Origin: Flavobacterium micromati
GTDB lineage: Bacteria; Bacteroidota; Bacteroidia; Flavobacteriales; Flavobacteriaceae
Assembly: GCF_900129585.1 (NCBI RefSeq)
Contig: NZ_FQWF01000005.1
Location: 62,001 to 126,000, forward strand
Length of the DNA stretch: 64,000 bases
Direction of reading: 5' to 3'
This document shows, one piece after another, positions 1 through 9,052 of this stretch. The notes under the pieces are model-generated. The model saw nothing but the letters and a program-made list of their open reading frames with translations, was not told the origin of the DNA and did no database searches. Position 1 is the first letter of the stretch. Every line of letters begins with the position of its first letter. A program made the position numbers and the translations under genes.

Positions 1-954
1 CCAGCAGCAATGGCTACCAACCGTTTAACCGTCAGACCCTACTCGATTGTAAATCATATTATATATGATAAAGAAACGAAAAAAGCCAAAGGCGTGATGG
101 TTATTGATGCAGAGACAAATGAAACAATGGAATTTTATGCTAAAATCGTTTTTGTAAATGGATCTACTTTAGGTTCAACTTTTATATTATTAAATTCTAC
201 TTCGGAGGCACATCCTAACGGTATGGGAAATGCCAGCGGACAATTAGGTCATAATCTTATGGATCACCCTTTTCGGGTGGGGGCTGAAGGTTCCGCCGAA
301 GGTTTTGAAGATAAATATACGTACGGACGAAGAGCAAATGGAATTTACATTCCTAGGTATCAGAACATGGGTAATGATAAAAGAGATTATTTACGAGGTT
401 TTGGTTATCAAGGTGGCGCAAGTCGCGGTTCATGGCATAAAGAAGTTGCTGAATTAGCTTTTGGCGAAAATTTTAAAAATACGATGTCTTTACCAGCTGA
501 TTCTTGGAGTATGGGATTAGGTGGGTTTGGAGAAATGTTACCTTATTACGAAAATAAAGTGTACATCGACCATAATAAAAAAGATAAGTGGGGACAATCT
601 GTGCTAGCAATTGATTGCGAATACAAAGAGAATGAAGCAAAAATGCGCGAAGATATGATGAATGATGCTGCCGAAATGTTAGAAGCGTCTGGTATCAAAA
701 ATGTGCAACCTTATGATAACGATTGTTATCCTGGAATGGCGATACACGAGATGGGTACAGCAAGAATGGGTAACGACCCGAAGGAATCGGTGTTAAATAG
801 ATGGAACCAAATGCATGAAGTCAATAATGTATTTGTTACTGACGGCGCTTGTATGCCTTCGTCAGCTTGTCAAAATCCATCATTAACTTATATGGCTTTA
901 ACAGCTCGTGCTTGCGATTATGCGGTAAAAGAACTAAAAAAAGGAAACATTTAG
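1..954 (+). CDS. GMC-family oxidoreductase, C-terminal part (5' end outside window)
   Basis: The frame is open from base 1, so this is the last 317 residues of a larger FAD enzyme whose FAD-binding N-terminus lies upstream. The C-terminal GMC signature is clear: the active-site His in HEMGTARMG (codon 745-747) and the partner Asn in QNPSLTYMALTAR near the end. Among GMC proteins this resembles the large subunit of gluconate 2-dehydrogenase/glucoside 3-dehydrogenase, which oxidises sugar hydroxyls and passes electrons to a cytochrome c. A small cytochrome c at 3229 and sugar-handling genes downstream support that role. The substrate (C3 of a glycoside) is inferred. Only the N-terminal boundary is unknown. 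Confidence 0.88.
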   Translation, partial: PAAMATNRLTVRPYSIVNHIIYDKETKKAKGVMVIDAETNETMEFYAKIVFVNGSTLGSTFILLNSTSEAHPNGMGNASGQLGHNLMDHPFRVGAEGSAEGFEDKYTYGRRANGIYIPRYQNMGNDKRDYLRGFGYQGGASRGSWHKEVAELAFGENFKNTMSLPADSWSMGLGGFGEMLPYYENKVYIDHNKKDKWGQSVLAIDCEYKENEAKMREDMMNDAAEMLEASGIKNVQPYDNDCYPGMAIHEMGTARMGNDPKESVLNRWNQMHEVNNVFVTDGACMPSSACQNPSLTYMALTARACDYAVKELKKGNI

Positions 955-965
955 TTTTAAACAGT

Positions 966-2126
966 ATGAGAAAATTAAGAATGGGAATGATAGGCGGTGG
1001 TCGTAATGCTTTTATTGGAGCAATCCATCGTCTAGCTGCAAATATGGACGGACTGATAGAATTATCTTGCGGTGCTCTAAGTTCTATACCTGAAATTGCA
1101 TTACTGTCAGCTCAAGATTTATTTCTTCCAGAATCGCGGTCGTACACAAATTATGAAGAAATGATCGTCGCCGAAGCCGCATTGCCATCTGATGTTAGAA
1201 TCGATTTTATTACTATTGTTACACCAAATTTTGCTCACTTTGCGCCAGCGATGATGGCTTTAGAATATGGCTTTCATGTAGTAATTGAAAAACCAATGAC
1301 CTTTTCACTGGAAGAAGCAAAACTGTTACAACAAAAAGTTTTAGAAACAGGACTGATACTTTGTTTGACACACACCTATTCTGGTTATCCAATGGTAAAG
1401 CAAGCAAAAGCAATGATAAATGACGGGAAATTAGGGAAAGTCAGAAAAATTTGGGTTGAATATCCTCAAGGTTGGCTAAGTACGCTTTCTGAAAAAGAAG
1501 GTAATGCACAAGCTGCTTGGAGAACAGATCCTTCAAAATCAGGAAAAAGTTCAGTTATGGGAGATATTGGCACTCATGCTGCACATTTAGCCGAATATAT
1601 TACAGCTTTGAAAATTACTGATGTTTGTGCAGAATTAAATACAATTGTTGAAGGACGTATAATGGATGATGATGGAGCGGTTTTATTGAAATTTGATAAT
1701 GGCGCAAAAGGTGTTCTGATTGCATCACAGGTTGCTACTGGTGAAGAAAACGCATTAAAAATAAGAATTTACGGAGAAAAAGGCGGAATTGAATGGTTGC
1801 AACACGAACCAAATACTTTAATTGTAAAATGGTTGAATGAGCCAACACAGATCTTGCGAGCAGGAACTAATTATGGTTATTTATCTTCTTTTGCAACTCA
1901 TAACTGTAGAACACCAGGCGGACATCCAGAAGGTTATATTGAGGCATTTGCTAATATTTATAGAAATTTTGCACTAACACTCAACTGTAAATTAGAGGGA
2001 ATAAAACCGGCCCTAGAAATGTTAGATTTCCCCACGGTTGAAGAAGGAGTTCGCGGCATGGCATTTATTGATAATGTAGTTGCATCATCAAAATCTGATA
2101 AAAAATGGACTTCTTTTAAAGTGTAA
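966..2126 (+). CDS. Gfo/Idh/MocA family oxidoreductase, cytoplasmic
   Basis: A 386-residue NAD(P)-dependent sugar or inositol dehydrogenase-like protein. The N-terminus MRKLRMGMIGGGRNAFIG carries the GxGG dinucleotide loop of the Rossmann fold. The EKP motif (VVIEKPMTFS) supplies the usual catalytic Lys, and GDIGTHAAHLAEY is the family's DxxxH segment. There is no signal peptide, unlike the paralogue at 3690, so it probably acts in the cytoplasm. I chose the ATG at 966, 11 bases after the GMC stop; a longer frame from 849 would overlap the GMC gene for over 100 bases and add a tail unlike the family. It likely oxidises or reduces a keto-sugar; the exact substrate cannot be read. Confidence 0.9.
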   Translation: MRKLRMGMIGGGRNAFIGAIHRLAANMDGLIELSCGALSSIPEIALLSAQDLFLPESRSYTNYEEMIVAEAALPSDVRIDFITIVTPNFAHFAPAMMALEYGFHVVIEKPMTFSLEEAKLLQQKVLETGLILCLTHTYSGYPMVKQAKAMINDGKLGKVRKIWVEYPQGWLSTLSEKEGNAQAAWRTDPSKSGKSSVMGDIGTHAAHLAEYITALKITDVCAELNTIVEGRIMDDDGAVLLKFDNGAKGVLIASQVATGEENALKIRIYGEKGGIEWLQHEPNTLIVKWLNEPTQILRAGTNYGYLSSFATHNCRTPGGHPEGYIEAFANIYRNFALTLNCKLEGIKPALEMLDFPTVEEGVRGMAFIDNVVASSKSDKKWTSFKV

Positions 2127-2160
2127 TTATTTTGTTCTAAAATTCTTATTTACTTGAAAT

Positions 2161-3213
2161 ATGACAACAATTAAAGGACCGGCAGTATTTTTAGCACAGT
2201 TTATCAGTGATGATGCTCCGTTTAATTCTTTAGACGGAATTTGTCAATGGGCTGCTGATCTCGGTTTTAAGGGAATTCAAATGCCAACCTTAGATGCTCG
2301 ATTTATTGATTTACAAAAAGCAGCAGAAAGTAAAACTTACGCTGATGAGCTTACAGGCACAATTGCAGGATATGGACTTGAAATCACTGAATTATCGACA
2401 CATTTACAAGGTCAATTAGTAGCAGTACACCCAGCTTATGATGACTTTTTTGATGGCTTTGCGCCAAAAAATGTTCGTGTAAATCCTAAAGCTAGACAAG
2501 AATGGGCGGTTCAACAATTAAAATATGCTGCAAAAGCATCTCAAAACATAGGTCTAAATGCGCACGCCACTTTTAGCGGCTCCTTGCTTTGGCAATATTT
2601 TCATCCTTGGCCACAGCGGCCTGCTGGACTTATTGAAGATGGTTTTGCAGAATTAGCAAAACGCTGGACTCCTATTCTAAATGAGTTTGATCATAATGGG
2701 GTTGATTTGTGTTACGAAATTCATCCAGGAGAAGATTTATTTGACGGAGAAACCTATGAGATGTTTTTAGAAGCGGTGAACAATCACCCTCGAGCGTGCA
2801 TCCTTTATGATCCATCCCACTTTGTCTTACAACAATTAGACTACGTACAATATATTGATTTTTATCATGAAAGAATAAAAGCTTTTCATGTTAAGGATGC
2901 CGAGTTTAACCCAACAGGCAAGCAAGGAACTTTTGGAGGATACCAGAATTGGGCGAATCGTGCTGGACGTTATAGATCGCTTGGCGATGGACAAATTGAT
3001 TTTAAAACTATTTTTAGTAAGCTCGCACAATATGATTTTACAGGTTGGGCCGTTTTGGAATGGGAATGCTGTATAAAAAATCAAGAGGACGGCGCTCGTG
3101 AAGGCGCTGAGTTTATTAAAAATCATATCATTAAAGTAACGGACAAAGCATTTGATGATTTTGCAGCAGTAGAAACAAATCAAATTTTAAATAGAAAAAA
3201 CTTAGGATTGTAA
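2161..3213 (+). CDS. Sugar phosphate isomerase/epimerase family TIM-barrel protein
   Basis: A 350-residue xylose-isomerase-like TIM barrel (AP endonuclease 2 superfamily). Typical metal-binding segments are visible: LCYEIHPGE with a Glu, ILYDPSHF with Asp/His, AFHVKDAEF with His and Asp, and VLEWEC near the C-terminus. No signal peptide, so cytoplasmic. It lies 34 bases after the Gfo/Idh/MocA gene in the same direction. Family members isomerise, epimerise or hydrate keto-sugars, and relatives act in C-glycoside cleavage and in 3-keto-sugar metabolism. That specific role is inferred from the neighbours. Confidence 0.87.
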   Translation: MTTIKGPAVFLAQFISDDAPFNSLDGICQWAADLGFKGIQMPTLDARFIDLQKAAESKTYADELTGTIAGYGLEITELSTHLQGQLVAVHPAYDDFFDGFAPKNVRVNPKARQEWAVQQLKYAAKASQNIGLNAHATFSGSLLWQYFHPWPQRPAGLIEDGFAELAKRWTPILNEFDHNGVDLCYEIHPGEDLFDGETYEMFLEAVNNHPRACILYDPSHFVLQQLDYVQYIDFYHERIKAFHVKDAEFNPTGKQGTFGGYQNWANRAGRYRSLGDGQIDFKTIFSKLAQYDFTGWAVLEWECCIKNQEDGAREGAEFIKNHIIKVTDKAFDDFAAVETNQILNRKNLGL

Positions 3214-3228
3214 AATATAAATCAAATT

Positions 3229-3603
3229 ATGATGAAAATAAAAATTTTGCTTTTTGGAATTATCTTTTTAGGATTGACTTCTTTTTCAGCTAGCGATTCA
3301 GATGCACCTTACGTTAATATTGGTAAAAAATCGAATATAAAATATCAATCTTCTGAAGGGGAAAAATTAATAGCGAAGTCAGATTGTATTGGATGCCATA
3401 AAATAGATAAAAAATTAATTGGTCCCTCCTATTTAGATATTGCTAAGAAATATCCACTAAATGAAAAAAGCATTAATTATTTGGCCTCAAAAATTATAAA
3501 AGGTGGATCTGGAGTTTGGGGCGCAATTCCAATGGCAGCTCATTCAACATTAAAAAAAGAAGACGCTAAATTGATGGCAAAGTATATTTTATCTGTAAAG
3601 TAA
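3229..3603 (+). CDS. Small periplasmic c-type cytochrome
   Basis: A 124-residue protein with a signal peptide (about residues 1-21, hydrophobic stretch ending in SFSA) and one haem c site, SDCIGCHKI (Cys53, Cys56, His57). The distal axial ligand is probably Met102 in GAIPMAAH, the arrangement of cytochrome c-551/552. Two consecutive ATGs (3229, 3232) can start it. It probably accepts electrons from the periplasmic GMC dehydrogenase encoded at the start of the window, linking sugar oxidation to the respiratory chain. The pairing is inferred from position; the cytochrome assignment is seen directly. Confidence 0.92.
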   Translation: MMKIKILLFGIIFLGLTSFSASDSDAPYVNIGKKSNIKYQSSEGEKLIAKSDCIGCHKIDKKLIGPSYLDIAKKYPLNEKSINYLASKIIKGGSGVWGAIPMAAHSTLKKEDAKLMAKYILSVK

Positions 3604-3689
3604 AGAATACAGTATTATTTTGCAATACTTACATCATTTGTAACACTAGAACTTATATTATTACTATTAACTAACCATTTGAAAAAGTA

Positions 3690-5147
3690 ATGAAACCTAC
3701 AGAAGAAGAAAATGAGATCATAAATAATCGTCGTGATTTTATAAAAACAACCGCTATTGCAGCGGCGGCGTTTATGATTGTTCCTCGACATGTTTTGGGT
3801 AGAGGATTTGTTGCACCTAGTGATCGTTTATCCATTGCTGGTATTGGTGTGGGCGGTAAAGGAAAGTCGGATATCGCGATGTTTGCTAAAAGCGGAAAAG
3901 CAGATATCTCTTTTTTATGTGATGTAGATACAAGACGAGCTACCGAAAGTGTAAAAGCATTTCCAAAAGCTAAATTTTATAAAGATTGGCGTGAAATGTT
4001 AGACAAAGAACATAAAAATTTTGATGCTGTATCCGTCTCAACTCCTGACCATAATCATGCTATACAATGCCTTGCAGCAATGCAACTAGGAAAACATGTA
4101 TTTGTTCAAAAACCTATGGCACATGATATTTATGAAGCTCGGATTATGACGCAAGCAGCCAAGAAGTACAAAGTGGTTACCCAAATGGGAAATCAAGGTG
4201 CTTCAAATGATGGCACTCGAATTATGAAAGAATGGTACGAAGCGGGCTTAATAGGAGATGTTCACACTGTACATGCGTGGACAGATAGACCGGTGTGGCC
4301 ACAAGGAATTCCTTGGTCAAGCAATAAAGCTGATATTCCAAAAGAATTAGACTGGGAATTATGGCTAGGAACTGCTCCATACAAAGAATACGTAAATAAA
4401 TTAGTACCGTTCAACTGGCGCGGTTGGTGGGATTATGGCACAGGTGCATTGGGAGATATGGGATGTCATCTACTTGAAGCACCATTTAGTGTTTTAAATT
4501 TAAAGTATGCAAAAGACGTTCAATGTAGCGTAGGTTCTGTTTACGTTGATGAATTTCAACGCGGTTATTTTCCAGAAAGTTGTCCTCCATCAAGCCATGT
4601 TACTTTAACATTCCCAAAAACAGAAAAAACAAATGGAGATGTCGCAGTCCACTGGATGGATGGTGGAATTCAACCAGAAAGGCCATCAGAATTAGGTGCA
4701 AAAGAAATTTTTGGAGATGGCGGAAGCGGAACTTTATTTACGGGTACAAAAGGAAAAATGATGTGCGATACCTACGGATTAAATCCTCGTTTACTTCCTC
4801 TCAGTAAAAATGAAAATTTAAACGTTACCCAAAAGTACAAGCGAGTGACCGATGGTGCAGATGGACATTACAAACAATGGGTTGATGCCTGTATTGCGGG
4901 CTACGGAAAACAAGAATTAAGTTCGCCTTTCGAGATTGCAGGACCATTAACTGAGGCTTTGTTGATAGCCAATTTAGCAATTAGAGGTTATGATCTCAAA
5001 ATTGATGATTTAGGTGAAGATGTTTATCCTGGTCGTTCAGCTAAATTGTTATGGGATAACGATTCGATGAAAATCACCAATTTTGATGAAGTCAATCAAT
5101 TTGTAAAACGGGATTATAGAGAAGGTTGGAAATCGATTACTTTATAA
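3690..5147 (+). CDS. Gfo/Idh/MocA family oxidoreductase with Tat signal
   Basis: A 485-residue secreted member of the Gfo/Idh/MocA family. The N-terminus has a twin-arginine signal (NNRRDFIKTTAIAAAAF, Arg14-Arg15), so it is exported folded, presumably with bound NAD(P). The Rossmann loop GIGVGGKGKSD follows, the EKP-type motif appears as VFVQKPMAHD, and GDMGCHLLEAPF matches the C-terminal catalytic region. Bacteroidetes have many such Tat-exported paralogues beside DUF1080 genes, where they oxidise glycosides at C3. The DUF1080 gene follows after 34 bases, which supports that role. Its 86-base upstream spacer shows no clear TAnnTTTG box. Confidence 0.92.
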   Translation: MKPTEEENEIINNRRDFIKTTAIAAAAFMIVPRHVLGRGFVAPSDRLSIAGIGVGGKGKSDIAMFAKSGKADISFLCDVDTRRATESVKAFPKAKFYKDWREMLDKEHKNFDAVSVSTPDHNHAIQCLAAMQLGKHVFVQKPMAHDIYEARIMTQAAKKYKVVTQMGNQGASNDGTRIMKEWYEAGLIGDVHTVHAWTDRPVWPQGIPWSSNKADIPKELDWELWLGTAPYKEYVNKLVPFNWRGWWDYGTGALGDMGCHLLEAPFSVLNLKYAKDVQCSVGSVYVDEFQRGYFPESCPPSSHVTLTFPKTEKTNGDVAVHWMDGGIQPERPSELGAKEIFGDGGSGTLFTGTKGKMMCDTYGLNPRLLPLSKNENLNVTQKYKRVTDGADGHYKQWVDACIAGYGKQELSSPFEIAGPLTEALLIANLAIRGYDLKIDDLGEDVYPGRSAKLLWDNDSMKITNFDEVNQFVKRDYREGWKSITL

Positions 5148-5181
5148 ACAAGATTAAATATTAATTTAAAAAAAAACTGAA

Positions 5182-5919
5182 ATGATAAAAAATATTTTTT
5201 ATTCAATATTCGCAATGATAGTAGTACAAACAGCAAGTGCACAGCAAGACGCTCCTCCTAAAGGATTTAAATACATTTTTGATGGCAAGTCAGCAACCGG
5301 ATGGCATACTTATGGTAAAAAAACGGTTAGTTCTGGTTGGAAAGTTGAAAATAATGAATTGCATTTTGATCCGTCGGCGGCGCAAAATGGTCAAGGAGGC
5401 GATATTGTTACCGATGCTGAATATGAAAACTTCCACTTAAAACTGGAATGGAAAGTAGCCCCTAATGCTAATAGCGGTATCATATTTTATGTAAATGAAG
5501 ATTTAACTAAATTTAAAAATACGTATGATACAGGTGTAGAAATGCAAGTTTTAGATAATGATGGGCATCCTGATGGAAAAATTGAAAAACACAGAGCTGG
5601 TGATTTATACGATTTAATAAAAAGTAGTTCTGAACCAGTAAAAGCTGTGGGAGAATGGAATAATGTTGACATTGTATGCAAATTTGGAAAACTTACAATG
5701 ATGTTAAATGGAGTAAAAGTTGTTGAAACCGTTTTGTGGGATGCTAACTTTAACAATTTAGTAGCAGGAAGCAAATTTGCGAGTTGGGCTGGTTTTGCTA
5801 AATTTAAAAAAGGAAAAATTGCGTTGCAAGATCACGGCGATAAAGTTTGGTTTAGAAATATAATGATCAAAGAGTGGAATACAATGAAAATAACAACTGG
5901 TTGCGAAGCTGGTATGTAA
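5182..5919 (+). CDS. DUF1080 (3-keto-disaccharide hydrolase/lyase-like) secreted protein
   Basis: A 245-residue protein with a signal peptide (MIKNIFYSIFAMIVVQTASA) and a single concanavalin-like jelly-roll domain of the DUF1080 family. Recognisable family segments are FKYIFDGKSATGWHTYG near the start, LEWKVAPNANSGIIFYVNE in the middle and AKFKKGKIALQDHGDKVWFRN split across the C-terminal third. DUF1080 proteins are described as 3-keto-disaccharide hydrolases or 3-keto-glycoside lyases that split sugars previously oxidised at C3. It sits directly after the exported Gfo/Idh/MocA oxidoreductase and before a transporter, so periplasmic cleavage followed by uptake is a reasonable reading. Confidence 0.9.
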   Translation: MIKNIFYSIFAMIVVQTASAQQDAPPKGFKYIFDGKSATGWHTYGKKTVSSGWKVENNELHFDPSAAQNGQGGDIVTDAEYENFHLKLEWKVAPNANSGIIFYVNEDLTKFKNTYDTGVEMQVLDNDGHPDGKIEKHRAGDLYDLIKSSSEPVKAVGEWNNVDIVCKFGKLTMMLNGVKVVETVLWDANFNNLVAGSKFASWAGFAKFKKGKIALQDHGDKVWFRNIMIKEWNTMKITTGCEAGM

Positions 5920-5969
5920 TTAGATTCTGCTATACACTGACTAAACCTAAATTTTATACCGAATAACTA

Positions 5970-7187
5970 ATGAATAATACCATCCGAACAAAATTATCCC
6001 TAATGATGTTCCTTAACTTTTTTGTGTGGGGAATATGGTTTGTTACTATGGGTACATTTTTAACCAAAGGAGGAATTGCAGCTACAGGAACTCAAACCGG
6101 ACTTGCTTACGGAACCCAATGTTTAGGAGCAATTGTAGCTCCTTTTATCGTAGGAATGATTGCTGATAAATACTTTGCTGCACAAAAAATATTAGGATTA
6201 CTGCACCTTTTTGGCGCCGTTATTTTGTATTTACTATCAACGCAAACAAGTTTTGATTCTTTTTATTCTTTATTGTTGATTTACATGATTCTTTTTATGC
6301 CCACTTTGGCATTAGTAAATTCTATTTCATTAAATCAAATGACAAACTCTGAAAAAGAATTTGCTAAAATTAGAGTTTGGGGCACTATAGGCTGGATTGT
6401 TGCTGGTTTAACTATAGGTTTTATGTCGTGGGAATCTGCGCCAAAAACATTAAATATCACGTTTGAAATTTCAGCTATAATCTCAGTAGGATTAGGTGTG
6501 TTTAGCTTTTTCTTACCTAACACACCACCACTTAAGAAAGGGAAATCAGTTAGTTTTGCTGAAACTATAGGATTGGATTCTTTTAAGATTTTAAAGGATA
6601 AGAACTACTTGACCTTTTTCATAGCGTCAATTTTAATTTGTATTCCTTTGGCTTTTTATTACGGGCAGGCTAACCAATTTTTGAATGAATCTGGGATGGA
6701 AAAAGCAGCGGCTAAAATGACAATCGGGCAAATGTCAGAAATGGTTTTTCTTTTTTTAATGCCTTTTTTCTTTTTAAGATTTGGTATCAAACAAATGCTA
6801 TTATTTGGTATGTTCGCATGGGTTTTGCGTTATTTATTATTTGCTTATGGCGATACTGGAAGCGGTATTTGGATGTTGTATTTAGGAATTGCATTGCATG
6901 GAATTTGTTATGATTTTTTCTTTGTAACAGGACAAATTTATACAGATCAAAAAGCTGGACCTGAGTCGCGTTCATCTGCTCAAGGATTAATTACACTAGC
7001 AACTTATGGGATTGGAATGTACATTGGGTTTTATGTTGCGGGATTAATAGTAGATTATAATTCATTGGAAGAAGGTCAACATAATTGGCAACAAATATGG
7101 ATATTTCCTTGTTTGTTTGCTTTAGGAGTTTCTATCCTTTTTGCTGTCTTTTTTAAAGAAAAACAAAAACTAAACTTAAAAACTTAA
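5970..7187 (+). CDS. MFS transporter, nucleoside:H+ symporter (NupG-like) family
   Basis: A 405-residue inner-membrane protein with about 12 hydrophobic segments. The opening, TKLSLMMFLNFFVWGIWFVT, and the later AQGLITLATYGIGMYIG are typical of the NHS/NupG family of the major facilitator superfamily. In Bacteroidetes, members of this family often sit in sugar-oxidation clusters rather than with nucleoside genes. Here it is 50 bases after the DUF1080 gene and 10 bases before a TIM-barrel gene. It probably imports the sugar or keto-sugar released outside; the substrate is an inference. Confidence 0.88.
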   Translation: MNNTIRTKLSLMMFLNFFVWGIWFVTMGTFLTKGGIAATGTQTGLAYGTQCLGAIVAPFIVGMIADKYFAAQKILGLLHLFGAVILYLLSTQTSFDSFYSLLLIYMILFMPTLALVNSISLNQMTNSEKEFAKIRVWGTIGWIVAGLTIGFMSWESAPKTLNITFEISAIISVGLGVFSFFLPNTPPLKKGKSVSFAETIGLDSFKILKDKNYLTFFIASILICIPLAFYYGQANQFLNESGMEKAAAKMTIGQMSEMVFLFLMPFFFLRFGIKQMLLFGMFAWVLRYLLFAYGDTGSGIWMLYLGIALHGICYDFFFVTGQIYTDQKAGPESRSSAQGLITLATYGIGMYIGFYVAGLIVDYNSLEEGQHNWQQIWIFPCLFALGVSILFAVFFKEKQKLNLKT

Positions 7188-7197
7188 GCAAAGTATA

Positions 7198-8085
7198 ATG
7201 GATAATATTAGTCGTAGAGTATTACTAAAAGGATTACTAGCTGGAACTGCTGTGATAGCAATTCCAGATAGCATTTCCTCTTTGGCTAAGCCAAAAAATA
7301 TAGACGATTTAAATTTTCGATTAAAAGGAAATGTAAATCATTCAGTGGCACGCTGGTGTTTTGGTGATATCGACATTGACACGTTTTGTTCTGAGGCTAA
7401 GAAAATAGGAATTTCTGGTATTGATTTGGTTGGCCCAAAAGATTGGCCAGTATTAAAAAAATACAATCTAATTTCGACAATGTGCAATGGAGCCGAAATT
7501 AATTTGGTGGATGGTTTTAACGATATAAAATTCCACGATGTTCTAATTAAAAATTACTCTGAAATGATTCCGCTTGTCGCAAAATCAGGATATAAAAATC
7601 TAATATGTTTTAGTGGAAATCGCAGAGGAAAAACCGATGAAGAAGGTTGGAATAATTGTGTTCTTGGATTACAAAAATTGCTTCCTTTAGCTGAAAAACA
7701 CAACGTGCTGCTGGTAATGGAATTATTGAATAGCAAAGTCGATCATAAAGATTATCAATGTGATAAGACTTCATGGGGAGTTACATTAGCAAAACGCTTA
7801 AACTCAGAAAATTTTAAGTTGCTTTACGACATATATCACATGCAAATTGATGAAGGTGATGTAATTAGAACTATAAAAGAAAATCACCAATATATTGCGC
7901 ATTATCATACGGCTGGAGTTCCTGGACGCAATGAAATAGATGAATCGCAGGAGTTGAACTATCCCGCAATTATGAGAGAAATTGTAAAAACCGGTTTTAG
8001 CGGATTTGTTGCTCAAGAATTTATACCAAAAAATAGTGATAAATTAGCTTCATTAAAAAGCGCCATTTCAATTTGTGATATTTAA
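7198..8085 (+). CDS. Hydroxypyruvate isomerase-like TIM-barrel protein with Tat-type signal
   Basis: A 295-residue protein starting with a twin-arginine-like signal (NISRRVLLKGLLAGTAV, Arg6-Arg7). The mature part is a xylose-isomerase-like TIM barrel similar to hydroxypyruvate isomerases: VMELLNSKVDH, LLYDIYHMQIDEGD and IAHYHTAGVPGRNE carry the expected Glu, Asp/His and His metal ligands, and FVAQEFIPKN gives the last Glu. Export means it is unlikely to be a true hydroxypyruvate isomerase. A role on a keto-sugar or glycal intermediate fits the cluster. It starts 10 bases after the transporter. Confidence 0.86.
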   Translation: MDNISRRVLLKGLLAGTAVIAIPDSISSLAKPKNIDDLNFRLKGNVNHSVARWCFGDIDIDTFCSEAKKIGISGIDLVGPKDWPVLKKYNLISTMCNGAEINLVDGFNDIKFHDVLIKNYSEMIPLVAKSGYKNLICFSGNRRGKTDEEGWNNCVLGLQKLLPLAEKHNVLLVMELLNSKVDHKDYQCDKTSWGVTLAKRLNSENFKLLYDIYHMQIDEGDVIRTIKENHQYIAHYHTAGVPGRNEIDESQELNYPAIMREIVKTGFSGFVAQEFIPKNSDKLASLKSAISICDI

Positions 8086-8104
8086 TAATTTTAAAATAAA
8101 TGCA

Positions 8105-8980
8105 ATGATACAAAGAAGAGAATTTTTAATCAATGCTAGCTTAGCTTTAGGCGCACTTGCTATCGCTCCTTCATTTGCATACAATGCGAAAAAGAAAGAT
8201 ATCGGATTACAACTGTATTCCTTGAGAGCGTCATTACCAAAAGATGTTGAAGGAGTTTTAAGCCTAGTTGGAAAAGCAGGTTTTAGCGAAGTTGAGACTT
8301 ATGGTTTTTCAATAAAGAATGGATTCTTTGGCACCAATGTTAAAGATTTTAAAGCGATGCTAATTGACAATGGTTTAAAAGCAACCAGTAATCACTTTGA
8401 TTTTAATAGTTATCTAGAAACTGGTTCGACTGAAATAATAAAGGCTTATATCGAAACGGCTAATACCTTGGAAAGTAATTATGTTACCGTGCCTTGGATT
8501 TCAGAAAAATTGCGAGGAACGACAGCAGATGATTATAAAAAGTTAGCAGATAAAGTTACACAAGCCGCTGAACTATGCAAAACTGCTGGTTTGAAATTAG
8601 CGTATCATAATCATGACTTTGAATTTGAAGAATTTGGAGACACCACAGGCTATGAAATTTTATTAAACAATACAGATAAGAATATTGTTGATTTTGAACT
8701 TGATTTATACTGGGTAGTTCGCTCTGGCAATGATCCAATGCAATTATTTAAGAAATATCCTGTTCGTTTTACAATGTGGCACGTAAAAGATATGGATAAA
8801 ATTAATCAAGATTTGAATACAGAGATAGGAAAAGGTGCCATTGATTTCAAATCCATATTTGCTGAAGCAAAACTTTCAGGAATGAAACATTTTTATATTG
8901 AACATGAAACGAATTACTACCCAAATCCTATTGAATCAGTTACAGAAAGTTGCTCTTACGTTAGAAAAAATCTACTCTAA
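8105..8980 (+). CDS. Exported sugar phosphate isomerase/epimerase family protein
   Basis: A 291-residue TIM-barrel protein with an RREFLINASLALGALAIA signal at its start, a Tat-like or lipophilic signal. Metal-ligand segments of the family are present: LAYHNHDFEFEE, VDFELDLYWV, MWHVKDMD and FYIEHE. I placed the start at ATG 8105, where the signal begins; a frame open from 8075 would overlap the previous gene's end and bury the signal. It is the last gene of the locus and is followed by a strong terminator. It is the third TIM-barrel protein of this cluster, which suggests several steps of keto-sugar processing. Confidence 0.86.
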   Translation: MIQRREFLINASLALGALAIAPSFAYNAKKKDIGLQLYSLRASLPKDVEGVLSLVGKAGFSEVETYGFSIKNGFFGTNVKDFKAMLIDNGLKATSNHFDFNSYLETGSTEIIKAYIETANTLESNYVTVPWISEKLRGTTADDYKKLADKVTQAAELCKTAGLKLAYHNHDFEFEEFGDTTGYEILLNNTDKNIVDFELDLYWVVRSGNDPMQLFKKYPVRFTMWHVKDMDKINQDLNTEIGKGAIDFKSIFAEAKLSGMKHFYIEHETNYYPNPIESVTESCSYVRKNLL

Positions 8981-8998
8981 AAGCTAAGTTTTCAATCT

Positions 8999-9040
8999 AA
9001 AAAAGAGTCAGTTGTAAATTTACGATTGACTCTTTTTTCT
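8999..9040. terminator. Bidirectional rho-independent terminator
   Basis: A long inverted repeat: AAAAAAGAGTCA at 8999-9010 pairs with TGACTCTTTTTT at 9027-9038, with further GTAAA/TTTAC pairing inside. It has A-runs on the left and T-runs on the right, so it can end transcription in both directions. It separates the plus-strand sugar cluster from the minus-strand peptidase gene that ends at 9053. Confidence 0.85.
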
Positions 9041-9052
9041 TTTTTTTAAATT

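Noticed and set aside
849-965. Upstream extension of the first Gfo/Idh/MocA gene
   Set aside because: It would overlap the GMC coding sequence in another frame, and the Rossmann motif begins right after the ATG at 966.
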